The notes: a model not told the origin generated them from the letters alone. Numbered from the stretch's first letter, positions 1-6,376 are shown. The stretch is 7,229 nt of DNA from Ignavibacteriales bacterium (GCA_016207365.1 JACQPU010000261.1:1-7229), one strand, 5' to 3'. Translations and numbers: made by a program.

Positions 1-1
1 G

Positions 2-433
2 CTTATGGCTCAGGGAAGTGCGGCGCAGCAAACTCTCAGCCTTGAAGTCAAAGCGGTGACCAAGATCGCAGTTTCCGGAAATCCCGGATCCCTCATTCTC
101 TCTGATGCCGCTGCCGGATCCTCTCTCCTGACCGTGCAGGATCAATCCACATCCTACAGCGTTACAACAAACCTGGATAATATGAAGATTGTCGCGTCGA
201 TTGACAGCCCGATGCCGCTGGGGACCCGCTTGATGATGAATATGGGAAGCGGAAAGGGATACAGTTCGGGCCTCGTGGATATATCGTCGGCGACCGTGCC
301 GGTTGACGTTGTTACCGGAATCACGAAAGGCGGCGAGTTGGCACAGCCAATTTCCTACGTCTTTGCCGCTGACCCAGTCGTGGGATCAATCCCCTCACAA
401 TCGAGAGTAATTACCCTGACTCTCACGAACTGA
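2..433 (+). CDS. Secreted protein of unknown function (5' end outside window)
   Basis: The reading frame is open from base 2 and ends at TGA 431-433. An ATG lies at 5-7, but the encoded LMAQGSAAQQ looks like the end of a signal peptide, with cleavage just before or around the Gln. The true start is therefore probably upstream of the window and the visible part is essentially the mature chain of about 140 residues. That chain is rich in Ser, Thr, Val and Gly, has alternating hydrophobic and polar residues, and ends in VITLTLTN, all of which suggest an all-beta exported protein. There are no cysteines, no membrane segment after the N-terminus and no catalytic motif I can name. The next gene begins two bases after the stop, so the two are probably co-transcribed. 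I do not recognise the family. An extracellular structural or adhesive role would be a guess. Confidence 0.7.
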   Translation, partial: LMAQGSAAQQTLSLEVKAVTKIAVSGNPGSLILSDAAAGSSLLTVQDQSTSYSVTTNLDNMKIVASIDSPMPLGTRLMMNMGSGKGYSSGLVDISSATVPVDVVTGITKGGELAQPISYVFAADPVVGSIPSQSRVITLTLTN

Positions 434-435
434 TT

Positions 436-753
436 ATGAAGAGATTCCTTACACTTGCAGCGATAACCGGATGTGTGCTTTCGCTGGCCTCTGCGCCTGT
501 TGCAGCTCAATCGAGGGCACAGGCGAAGCAAATTGTCACGTTTGCAGTGGTCCAATCTCAAAGAGTTCCTCTTACTGTGGAGGCCGCAAGGCGTGTGACG
601 GTTTCTCTTAGTGTCGAGACCCCGGTTCGGTCAACCCCTGCACCGGTTCATTTTCTTTTGCCCATGGAAAGGGGAATTCCCTCATTGTCCGGGATCAAGT
701 CTGTCATCCGAAACGCCGGCGTTCGCAGAGCCTTCGTAACTGTTACCGATTGA
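436..753 (+). CDS. Small secreted protein of unknown function
   Basis: A 105-residue protein starting at ATG 436. Residues 1-24 form a classic Sec signal peptide: MKR, then a hydrophobic core (FLTLAAITGCVLSLASAP) and a likely cleavage after VAA, before Gln25. The mature part is about 80 residues, basic, without cysteine, and alternates short beta-like stretches (IVTFAVV, VPLTVE, RVTVSLSVE, AFVTVTD). The start follows the stop of the preceding secreted-protein gene by two bases and has no clear Shine-Dalgarno sequence, so translation may be coupled to that gene. Both proteins are exported, short and end in a Thr/Val-rich strand, so they may act together at the cell surface or in the periplasm; this is inference from adjacency. 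No known domain recognised. Confidence 0.72.
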   Translation: MKRFLTLAAITGCVLSLASAPVAAQSRAQAKQIVTFAVVQSQRVPLTVEAARRVTVSLSVETPVRSTPAPVHFLLPMERGIPSLSGIKSVIRNAGVRRAFVTVTD

Positions 754-827
754 ATCTGACCTACCTCTGTTCACTTCTCCTCCCTCGCCGCGGAAATCCA
801 TAGTAATTCCTGATTTTTCTACACATT

Positions 828-889
828 CCCAGTATTGAGATTTGTCATTCGTTTTTTGGAATATTGGGTCCCCGGAAATCGTCCCAATA
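828..889. repeat. Three CCCARTATT-like half-sites, alternating orientation
   Basis: CCCAGTATT at 828-836 (plus), CCCAATATT read on the minus strand at 868-860, and CCCAATA at 883-889 (plus). The middle copy forms a perfect 7-bp inverted repeat with the right copy (TATTGGG 862-868 with CCCAATA 883-889, 14-base loop) and a 9-bp repeat with one G-T pair with the left copy. The copies are centred about 32 and 23 bp apart, roughly three and two helical turns. They sit about 60-120 bp upstream of the start predicted from the sigma-54 promoter at 923-938, where enhancer-binding activators usually bind. A role as activator sites is inferred. If transcribed from upstream they could instead form alternative hairpins. 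Confidence 0.4.
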
Positions 890-922
890 GGTCCATTCTG
901 GATCATCTTCGAGCTCCCGGGA

Positions 923-938
923 TGGCATGGAAATTGCC
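923..938 (+). promoter_or_regulatory. Candidate sigma-54 (-24/-12) promoter of the PLP lyase gene
   Basis: TGGCATG-GAAA-TTGCC matches the RpoN consensus TGGCACG-N4-TTGCW with the invariant GG (924-925) and GC (936-937) exactly 12 bases apart. The deviations are T for C at position 6 and C at the final W position. Transcription would start near 949, giving a leader of about 29 bases that contains the GGAGG ribosome binding site at 966-970. The element overlaps an in-frame ATG at 927, which argues against translation beginning there. The upstream CCCARTATT repeats lie where an activator would be expected. Confidence 0.55.
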
Positions 939-965
939 GTTTTGGCATTGTTCATCCATCCCGAC

Positions 966-970
966 GGAGG
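966..970 (+). promoter_or_regulatory. Ribosome binding site that fixes the PLP lyase start
   Basis: GGAGG lies seven bases before ATG 978. The in-frame ATG at 927 has no such sequence, lies inside the putative sigma-54 promoter, and would add 17 hydrophobic residues not expected in this cytoplasmic family. The start is therefore placed at 978. Confidence 0.8.
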
Positions 971-977
971 TACGAGC

Positions 978-2384
978 ATGAAAAAGAACTCGACACACAA
1001 AAACGGTAAAGACGGCCATCGGTATGCTCAGGAAACACGCCTGATCTGGGGAAGGTCCTACACGCCAAAGTGGGACTATGCGCATCATGTCATTCCGCCT
1101 GTTTCCTCATCATCGACATTCAGGCTGGACTCCACGAAGCGTGGGGCCCAGGGATTTGTGGAATTCGCACATCATGCCGAGGATTTCCGCGTCCAGACAC
1201 GATCGCCTGTGTACATTTACGACAGGCTTGGCGAGCCAAACAAGGACATGCTTGAGGAGAACCTCGCGATCGCCGAGCGCAGTGAATGCGCCGTGACCTT
1301 TTCAAGCGGCATGGGAGCAGTCTCGGCTCTCTGCGGTATTCTATTGGGGAGCGGCTCTGAGATCGTCGCGCACAGAACGCTCTATGGATGTACGTACTCC
1401 CTCTTTAAGAATTGGATGCCGCGGAACCGCATCAAGGTAACTTGGGTGGATTTCACCGACCTGAAGGCTCTTGACCAGGCCATCAGTCCGCAAACGCGTT
1501 TGCTGTACTTCGAATCGCCCGTTAATCCCACGCTTGAGCTGATTGACATGGCATCCGTTGTTGAGATTGCACGAAATCACAACCGGAACCGCAAGCCGGA
1601 CAACCGGATTCACACAGCGGTGGACAACACATTTGCCACGCCGTTCTGTCAGAGGCCGATTGAATTCGGAATCGATTTTGTGATCGAATCCCTGACGAAG
1701 GGAATCTGCGGCTTCGGTACGGATGTGGGTGGAGTGGTTGCAGGACCGGAATGGAGCTATAATCAGCTTCTTCTTTATCGCAAGGACTTCGGCGGAATCC
1801 TGTCTCCAAAATCCGCGTGGCCCATCCTTGTTTATGGGCTTCCCTCGCTGGCCGTGAGATTCCGGCAGCAGATGCAGAATGCGATTGCGGTGGCGGAGGC
1901 GTTGGAGCGCGACAATCGTGTACGATCCGTCAGTTACCCCGGGCTCGACACATTCCGTCAGCGGTCTCTTGCGCATAAGCAGATGCGCGATTATGACGGC
2001 CGGTTTGCCCCAGGCACAATTGTCTACTTCACCGTTTCCGGTGAGACCGCGGCGGAGAGGCATCGAAATGCCGAGACGGTTGTGGACTATATTGCGGAGC
2101 ACTCCTACAGCATGACGCTGGCGGTGAGCTTGGGAATCATCCGGACACTTATTGAGCATCCGGGTTCGATGACCCACTCAAGCATTCCTCTAGAAGAACA
2201 GGTCAAGCGCGGCATGGATCCCGGCGGGATCAGACTATCGGTCGGACTCGAAAATCCGGACGATATTATTCACGACCTCCGACAGGCCCTTGATCACGTC
2301 AGGAAGTCAAGGCCAAAGCACGGAAACGGAGTGGACCGAAAAAGCCGAAAAACGCGGCCGGTGCGCCGACCGGTTCTTTCCTGA
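978..2384 (+). CDS. PLP-dependent Cys/Met metabolism enzyme, probable methionine gamma-lyase
   Basis: A 468-residue fold-type I PLP enzyme of the Cys/Met metabolism (trans-sulfuration) family. Visible landmarks: YDRLGEPN (81-88) in place of the usual YxRxxNPT phosphate-binding loop, SSGMGA (109-114) for cofactor phosphate, YGCT (136-139), ESPVNPTL (179-186), VDNTFATPF with Asp216 for the pyridine nitrogen, SLTK with PLP lysine 241, and IRLSVGLE (418-425) with the substrate-carboxylate Arg419. Tyr136, Cys138 and Lys269-Asp270 (RKDFGGILSP) align with Tyr114, Cys116 and Lys240-Asp241 of Pseudomonas methionine gamma-lyase as I recall them; cystathionine synthases and lyases usually have Gly and Asn-type residues there. 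The likely reaction is methionine to methanethiol, 2-oxobutanoate and ammonia. The protein is longer than the usual ~400 residues because of an N-terminal extension of about 30 residues and a basic tail (441-468). Cystathionine gamma-synthase or O-acetylhomoserine sulfhydrylase activity is the main alternative. Confidence 0.9.
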   Translation: MKKNSTHKNGKDGHRYAQETRLIWGRSYTPKWDYAHHVIPPVSSSSTFRLDSTKRGAQGFVEFAHHAEDFRVQTRSPVYIYDRLGEPNKDMLEENLAIAERSECAVTFSSGMGAVSALCGILLGSGSEIVAHRTLYGCTYSLFKNWMPRNRIKVTWVDFTDLKALDQAISPQTRLLYFESPVNPTLELIDMASVVEIARNHNRNRKPDNRIHTAVDNTFATPFCQRPIEFGIDFVIESLTKGICGFGTDVGGVVAGPEWSYNQLLLYRKDFGGILSPKSAWPILVYGLPSLAVRFRQQMQNAIAVAEALERDNRVRSVSYPGLDTFRQRSLAHKQMRDYDGRFAPGTIVYFTVSGETAAERHRNAETVVDYIAEHSYSMTLAVSLGIIRTLIEHPGSMTHSSIPLEEQVKRGMDPGGIRLSVGLENPDDIIHDLRQALDHVRKSRPKHGNGVDRKSRKTRPVRRPVLS

Positions 2385-2391
2385 CTTTTTT
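2358..2391 (+). terminator. Weak possible terminator overlapping the end of the lyase gene
   Basis: CCGGT (2358-2362) pairs with ACCGG (2369-2373) around a six-base loop, extendable by two G-T pairs. A pyrimidine-rich stretch follows, with T6 at 2386-2391. The T-run is about 12 bases past the stem and the stop codon TGA (2382-2384) lies between, so this is not a textbook intrinsic terminator. It could reduce, without abolishing, read-through into the pnt genes. Confidence 0.3.
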
Positions 2392-2464
2392 CAGTGTAAC
2401 TTCTCAACACTATTGAGTATTCTTGTAGACCAACGGGGGCGGGGGATTCTTGAACTATTGACAC

Positions 2465-2468
2465 GGAG
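2465..2468 (+). promoter_or_regulatory. Ribosome binding site deciding the GTG start of pntAA
   Basis: GGAG is six bases before GTG 2475. The frame from that GTG begins MRIAIPRE, the usual opening of PntA-type and alanine dehydrogenase-type proteins, so the non-ATG start is well supported. I see no convincing -35/-10 pair in the 90-base gap 2385-2474. Confidence 0.7.
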
Positions 2469-2474
2469 CAAAGT

Positions 2475-3632
2475 GTGAGAATTGCCATTCCACGGGAAGT
2501 TGTTGCCGGAGAAACGCGCGTTGCGATCATTCCGGAAATGCTTCCACTGATGATTCGCGACAAACATCAGGTGGTTGTGGAAACCGGGGCGGGACACGGT
2601 GCAGGGTTTTCTGATGATGAATACGTCGAAGCAGGTGCCGTGATTGTTTCGCAGCCGCAGGCCCTCTACGAAGACAGCGACCTTGTGATCAAAGTCCAGC
2701 CACCGGCGATGCACTCGTCGTTGCAGCGACATGAAGCCGAGCTGATTCCTGAAGCGGCGACTTACATCGGATTTCTTGCCCCGCTTGCGAACAGGGAGCT
2801 GATCAAGATGTTGATGGAGCGCAAAATCACTGCGTTCTCCGTGGAATACATACCCAGGATTACCCGAGCGCAAAGCATGGATGTCCTGAGCTCCATGTCG
2901 ACCGTTGCAGGATATAAAGCAGTGCTGTTGGCAACAGGCCGCATGCGCAAGATGATTCCCCTTCTGATGACGGCAGCCGGTACAATACCTCCCGCGACCT
3001 TTCTGATTCTGGGAGCAGGCGTTTCAGGCCTTCAGGCCATTGCAACGGCGAAGAGATTGGGTGCAAAGGTCGAGGCATTCGATCCGCGTCCTTTGGTTCG
3101 TGAACAGGTGAAAAGTCTTGGGGCGTCGTTTGTTGAAATGGAAATGCCGGAAGATGTCGAGACAGCGGGAGGGTACGCGAAGGAGCAGTCTGAGCAATTT
3201 CTGGAAAAAGAGCGTGAGGCCATCCGGGCCCGATTACCGCGGGTCGATGTCGTCATCAGTACGGCTCAGGTGTTCGGGAAGCGGGCTCCCGTCCTGCTCA
3301 CGGAGGCGATGGTCCGCGATTTGCGTCCCGGTTCGGTCATTGTCGATCTTGCCGCGGAACAGGGTGGCAACTGTGAGCTGACGAAGGCGGGGGAGACGAT
3401 CGAGCGGCACGGGGTGTCGATCATGGGTCCCGTCAATCTTGCCGCGACCGTGCCTGTGGACGCGAGCAGGATGTATTCGAAGAATGTCACAACCTTGTTT
3501 AAGCACCTGTATCCAAAACCTGGTGTCATGCCCGACTTTGCCGATGAAATTGTCAAAGGGTGCTGCATCACCAGAGCGGGAGAAATCGTCAATGCACAAA
3601 TCAGTACAGCGCTCAGTAGGGAGACCGGATGA
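2475..3632 (+). CDS. pntAA: NAD(P) transhydrogenase subunit alpha, part 1 (NAD(H)-binding domain I)
   Basis: A 385-residue soluble subunit of proton-translocating transhydrogenase, which moves hydride from NADH to NADP+ using the proton gradient. This part is domain I, peripheral on the cytoplasmic side, and binds NAD(H). The N-terminal half (IPREVVAGETRVAIIP, residues 5-20) is shared with alanine dehydrogenase. The conserved Arg-Gln-Asp-Ser set of the nicotinamide site is present (Arg128, Gln133, Asp136, Ser139 within PRITRAQSMDVLSS). The Rossmann motif GAGVSG is at 180-185, with Asp203 at the end of the second strand as expected for NAD(H) over NADP(H). GGYAKE (232-237) and VDLAAEQGGNCE (290-301) are family hallmarks. 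The absence of C-terminal membrane helices shows the split three-gene organisation known from Rhodospirillum rubrum. Its stop overlaps the pntAB start by four bases. Confidence 0.96.
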   Translation: MRIAIPREVVAGETRVAIIPEMLPLMIRDKHQVVVETGAGHGAGFSDDEYVEAGAVIVSQPQALYEDSDLVIKVQPPAMHSSLQRHEAELIPEAATYIGFLAPLANRELIKMLMERKITAFSVEYIPRITRAQSMDVLSSMSTVAGYKAVLLATGRMRKMIPLLMTAAGTIPPATFLILGAGVSGLQAIATAKRLGAKVEAFDPRPLVREQVKSLGASFVEMEMPEDVETAGGYAKEQSEQFLEKEREAIRARLPRVDVVISTAQVFGKRAPVLLTEAMVRDLRPGSVIVDLAAEQGGNCELTKAGETIERHGVSIMGPVNLAATVPVDASRMYSKNVTTLFKHLYPKPGVMPDFADEIVKGCCITRAGEIVNAQISTALSRETG

Positions 3633-3934
3633 CAGAAGGACTGATGATTTCCATCTATGTGTTTGTCCTCGCGGCATTTGTCGGCGTCGAGGTGATCAGC
3701 AAGGTGCCGCCCCTCCTGCATACCCCTCTCATGTCCGGCTCGAACGCCATCTCTGGTATCACTCTTGTCGGTTCTCTGATCGCGGCGGGTGAGGGCCACG
3801 GCGGTCTGAGTGTCATTCTTGGATTCATTGCCGTGGTGCTGGCCACGGTAAACGTGGTGGGTGGTTTTCTCGTGACCGACAGGATGCTGAAGATGTTCCG
3901 GAGAGAACCTCAGAACAAGAATCAACGAGCCTAA
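3629..3934 (+). CDS. pntAB: NAD(P) transhydrogenase subunit alpha, part 2 (membrane subunit)
   Basis: A 101-residue membrane protein forming the alpha-derived part of domain II, the proton channel. Three hydrophobic helices can be seen at about residues 7-24, 37-54 and 59-83. The signature HTPLMSGSNAISG (31-43) and NVVGGFLVTDRMLKMF (75-90) are typical of this subunit. The start ATG shares the sequence ATGA with the pntAA stop, and AGGGAG at 3618-3623 lies five bases before it, so translation is probably coupled and the subunits made in step. Length is normal for the family. It assembles with PntB in the inner membrane, with PntAA docked on the cytoplasmic face. Confidence 0.96.
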   Translation: MTEGLMISIYVFVLAAFVGVEVISKVPPLLHTPLMSGSNAISGITLVGSLIAAGEGHGGLSVILGFIAVVLATVNVVGGFLVTDRMLKMFRREPQNKNQRA

Positions 3935-3947
3935 GGATCGTTTCTCC

Positions 3948-5345
3948 ATGAGCGTTGTTGCCGCCCTTTCGTATCTCATCGCATCAGTACTCTTTATGAG
4001 CGGGCTCAAAATGTTGAGCTCGCCCAAGACCGCCCGTAAGGGAAATATCTCGGCTGCGATCGGCATGCTGATCGCGATCGTGGTAACGCTGACGGACCAG
4101 AGAATCCTTGATTACACGTTTGTTCTGATAGGATTGCTTCTCGGATCGGCCGTGGGCGTGTGGTTTGCTCTCCGGGTCAAGATGACGGCAATGCCTCAGC
4201 TTGTTGGCGTGCTCAATGGCTTTGGTGGCGGAGCGTCAGCCCTGGTGGCGTTTGCCGAATATATCAGGATGTCTGGTGATGCAAGTCTCACTGTTTGGTC
4301 GGGCGAAGCAAGGCTTGACGTTCTTATTACGCTTGTTCTGAGTATTCTCATTGGAACCGTGACAATCGTGGGTAGCATGATTGCATCGGCAAAACTGCAC
4401 GGGGTGATGCGGAGCGCGCCAATTCTCTACCCGCTCCAGAAGCAAACAAATGCCGCACTCTTGTTTACCGCGCTGGTCCTTGGCGTGCTGTTCGTTCTGG
4501 ATCCATCTCTCTGGTATGTTCTTATCATCATCGCCGGTCTTGCCGTGATTCTTGGCGTCACGAGCGTTATTCCGATCGGGGGAGCCGATATGCCGGTCGT
4601 GATTTCCCTCATGAATTCGTATTCCGGACTTGCCGGCGCCATGACGGGGTTCGTACTTTCCAATAACGTGCTGATCATCAGTGGTACGCTGGTGGGTACG
4701 TCCGGCATCATTCTTACCAACATCATGTGCAAGGCCATGAACCGGTCTCTGGCCAATGTGCTGTTTGCGGGCGTTGGCGCGGAGTACGACCCCTCGGTCC
4801 AGGCTGTCGAGCAGCGGACTGTGATCCGGTATACGCCGGAAGATGCGGCAACGATTCTCGAGAGCGCCCAATCAGTGATCATCGTACCCGGATACGGTCT
4901 GGCGGTCGCGCAAGCACAGCATGTGCTTCAGGAACTTGTCAATGTACTCACGGCCAAGGGCATGCTTGTTCGTTACGGAATCCATCCGGTAGCGGGCAGG
5001 ATGCCGGGGCATATGAATGTCCTGCTGGCAGAAGCTAACGCTCCATACGACATTCTGATGGAAATGGATCAGATCAACGATGATTTTCAGACCACCGATG
5101 TTGCGCTCGTTATTGGTGCCAATGACGTCGTGAATCCTGCCGCGCGCTCCAAGAAGGACAGCCCTCTCTATGGCATGCCCATCCTGAATGTGGATCACGC
5201 GCGCACGGTGATGGTCTGCAAGCGAAGTCTCAATCCGGGATTTGCGGGGGAGGATAATGAGCTATTCTACAACGAGAAAACGATGATGGTATTCGGGGAT
5301 GCAAAAGAAACTGTAACAAAGTTGATTCAGCTCATGAAGAGCTGA
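3948..5345 (+). CDS. pntB: NAD(P) transhydrogenase subunit beta
   Basis: A 465-residue subunit. Residues 1-270 are strongly hydrophobic, with about nine helices (domain II, proton translocation), and residues 300-465 are domain III, which binds NADP(H) in the cytoplasm. Domain III landmarks: GYGLAVAQAQ (315-324), HPVAGRMPGHMNVLLAEA (346-363), IGANDVVNP (389-397) and CKRS (424-427), the last contacting the 2'-phosphate of NADP. In the membrane part, MPQLVGVLNGFGGGASALVAF (82-102) carries Asn90 where E. coli PntB has the proton-channel His91 by my alignment from memory; Asn at this site occurs in other split-type enzymes. It starts 13 bases after pntAB, with AAGGA (3933-3937) ten bases before ATG. 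With pntAA and pntAB it completes a functional transhydrogenase operon, the expected role being NADPH supply driven by the proton gradient. Confidence 0.96.
   Translation: MSVVAALSYLIASVLFMSGLKMLSSPKTARKGNISAAIGMLIAIVVTLTDQRILDYTFVLIGLLLGSAVGVWFALRVKMTAMPQLVGVLNGFGGGASALVAFAEYIRMSGDASLTVWSGEARLDVLITLVLSILIGTVTIVGSMIASAKLHGVMRSAPILYPLQKQTNAALLFTALVLGVLFVLDPSLWYVLIIIAGLAVILGVTSVIPIGGADMPVVISLMNSYSGLAGAMTGFVLSNNVLIISGTLVGTSGIILTNIMCKAMNRSLANVLFAGVGAEYDPSVQAVEQRTVIRYTPEDAATILESAQSVIIVPGYGLAVAQAQHVLQELVNVLTAKGMLVRYGIHPVAGRMPGHMNVLLAEANAPYDILMEMDQINDDFQTTDVALVIGANDVVNPAARSKKDSPLYGMPILNVDHARTVMVCKRSLNPGFAGEDNELFYNEKTMMVFGDAKETVTKLIQLMKS
5327..5345 (+). other. Perfect 7-bp hairpin across the pntB stop codon
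   Basis: TCAGCTC (5327-5333), loop ATGAA, then GAGCTGA (5339-5345), whose last three bases are the pntB stop. No T-run follows directly; the nearest is at about 5371-5377, inside the convergent gene. It may help end or protect the pnt transcript in the 16-base convergent gap, but does not qualify as an intrinsic terminator. Confidence 0.35.
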
Positions 5346-5361
5346 CCGCCCTTCCACACTT

Positions 5362-6348
5362 CTACCATTCTTCTTTTTCACATCTGATTCCGCGTACAGC
5401 TGCGATGTGCAGGATGTCCTGCATTAACCGCGGATTGCCGCACGTGAGAATAACGGATTTGTCCGGAGCCATCCGGTTCAGAAGCTGTTTCTTGGACACA
5501 TGTGCAGGTAGCACCGGTCTTACGGCCCGGTGAAGGATCGCTTCCGCCTTTTCGGGATTTTCTCCTGTCTCATGCGCGCGCACCAAATTCTCTTCTTCCT
5601 TCATCGGAAGATCGAATATGGACCTAAGCACATTGTTCGCACGGCCTTTGCCAAGATGAGGGTCGCGATATTCTTCTGCCGAGGGTCTGCTGACTGTCGG
5701 GATGTACACAAAATCCAGGATGCCTGAGCGTTCGATCTCTGCAAGCTGCTTGTGGTATCCAAGCTCCTTGGATCCGCGGTTGCCGTGAAACAAGGTGTAC
5801 CGCTTGCCGGCCAAGGGTCCCTTCTTCCCCTCGTGATGGAGTTGCTTGATCATGGACGCGAAGGGGGCGAGGCCAGTGCCCGTGCCGATAAAAACGACAT
5901 TCTCGAATTCCATCGCGCGCCGTTCCAGAGTAAAGTCTCCCGCGGTCTTTGTGTAATAGACGATCGTATTGTCGTCCTCGGTGTCGAGCTGAAAGAGTGA
6001 CTCCGTCAGTCTCCCAGGCTTGCCGTCAGCAATCATCTCAAGGATGATGTAGAATTCGAGCCATCCAAATTCTTCGGTTTCATACGGTGCTGAAGAGATG
6101 GAGTAGGAATGCGTGACGGGGCCGCGTTTCTGATTTCCGTGCTCATCCAGATCGGGGACATAGAGTGCGCGTCCGTCTGACTGAAGAATCCTCCGGGTCA
6201 GCCGGCAGTTTTCCCTTCGCAGAGCGATGTACTGACCCGCCTTGTAGCGCGGGAACTGGTGACCTTCCTCGGGAAACAGCCTGAAGATGGCGAGAATGGG
6301 GGACAAATCGAACCGGGAAACGGTAGTTCCGACTTTGATTTCGGCCAT
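5362..6348 (-). CDS. Ferredoxin/flavodoxin-NADP+ reductase-like FAD protein
   Basis: A 328-residue protein starting at the ATG complementary to 6346-6348 (MAEIKVGTT). It belongs to the plant-type/bacterial FPR ferredoxin-NADP reductase superfamily, which exchanges electrons between NADP(H) and ferredoxin or flavodoxin through FAD. In order: a FAD-binding beta-barrel with YKAGQYIAL (35-43) and SYSISSAP (81-88), with His80 where Arg is common in RxYS; an NADP-binding Rossmann half with FIGTGTGLAPFASM (153-166), LFHGNR (186-191) and CGNPRLMQDI (303-312); and a C-terminal aromatic residue (Trp328) of the kind that stacks on the flavin. It is longer than the roughly 250-residue E. coli Fpr because of insertions near residues 46-78 and 246-292. 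No 2Fe-2S motif is present, so it is not a fused dehydrogenase subunit. It is convergent with pntB, and both handle NADPH. A TTG start at 6405 is rejected because it overlaps the promoter. No Shine-Dalgarno sequence precedes the ATG. Confidence 0.85.
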   Translation of the reverse strand: MAEIKVGTTVSRFDLSPILAIFRLFPEEGHQFPRYKAGQYIALRRENCRLTRRILQSDGRALYVPDLDEHGNQKRGPVTHSYSISSAPYETEEFGWLEFYIILEMIADGKPGRLTESLFQLDTEDDNTIVYYTKTAGDFTLERRAMEFENVVFIGTGTGLAPFASMIKQLHHEGKKGPLAGKRYTLFHGNRGSKELGYHKQLAEIERSGILDFVYIPTVSRPSAEEYRDPHLGKGRANNVLRSIFDLPMKEEENLVRAHETGENPEKAEAILHRAVRPVLPAHVSKKQLLNRMAPDKSVILTCGNPRLMQDILHIAAVRGIRCEKEEW

Positions 6349-6376
6349 GCTAAGATGAGAACGTGTGTCAGGAGAC

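Noticed and set aside
792..818. Terminator after the secreted-protein genes (GGAA/TTCC followed by TGATTTTT)
   Set aside because: The stem is only four base pairs with an 11-base loop; too weak to call.
835..865. Sigma-70 promoter TTGAGA-N19-AATATT
   Set aside because: Spacing is too long and the -10 match is mediocre; the sigma-54 element is a better explanation, though a second weak promoter cannot be excluded.
927..977. In-frame ATG at 927 as start of the PLP lyase
   Set aside because: It lies within the sigma-54-like promoter, lacks a ribosome binding site, and would add 17 hydrophobic residues; ATG 978 has GGAGG at ideal spacing.
754..977. SAM-type riboswitch upstream of the sulfur amino acid enzyme
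   Set aside because: No conserved S-box core is visible, and the predicted leader from the sigma-54 start is only about 29 bases long.
1341..2177. 278-codon open frame on the minus strand
   Set aside because: It lies wholly antisense to the lyase gene, and its translation shows no domain; a shadow frame of a well-supported gene.
3266..4066. 266-codon open frame on the minus strand
   Set aside because: Antisense to pntAA, pntAB and pntB, spanning three real genes, with no recognisable protein features.
4236..4871. 211-codon open frame on the minus strand
   Set aside because: Antisense to pntB; composition dominated by His, Arg and Asn as expected from the reverse of membrane-helix codons.
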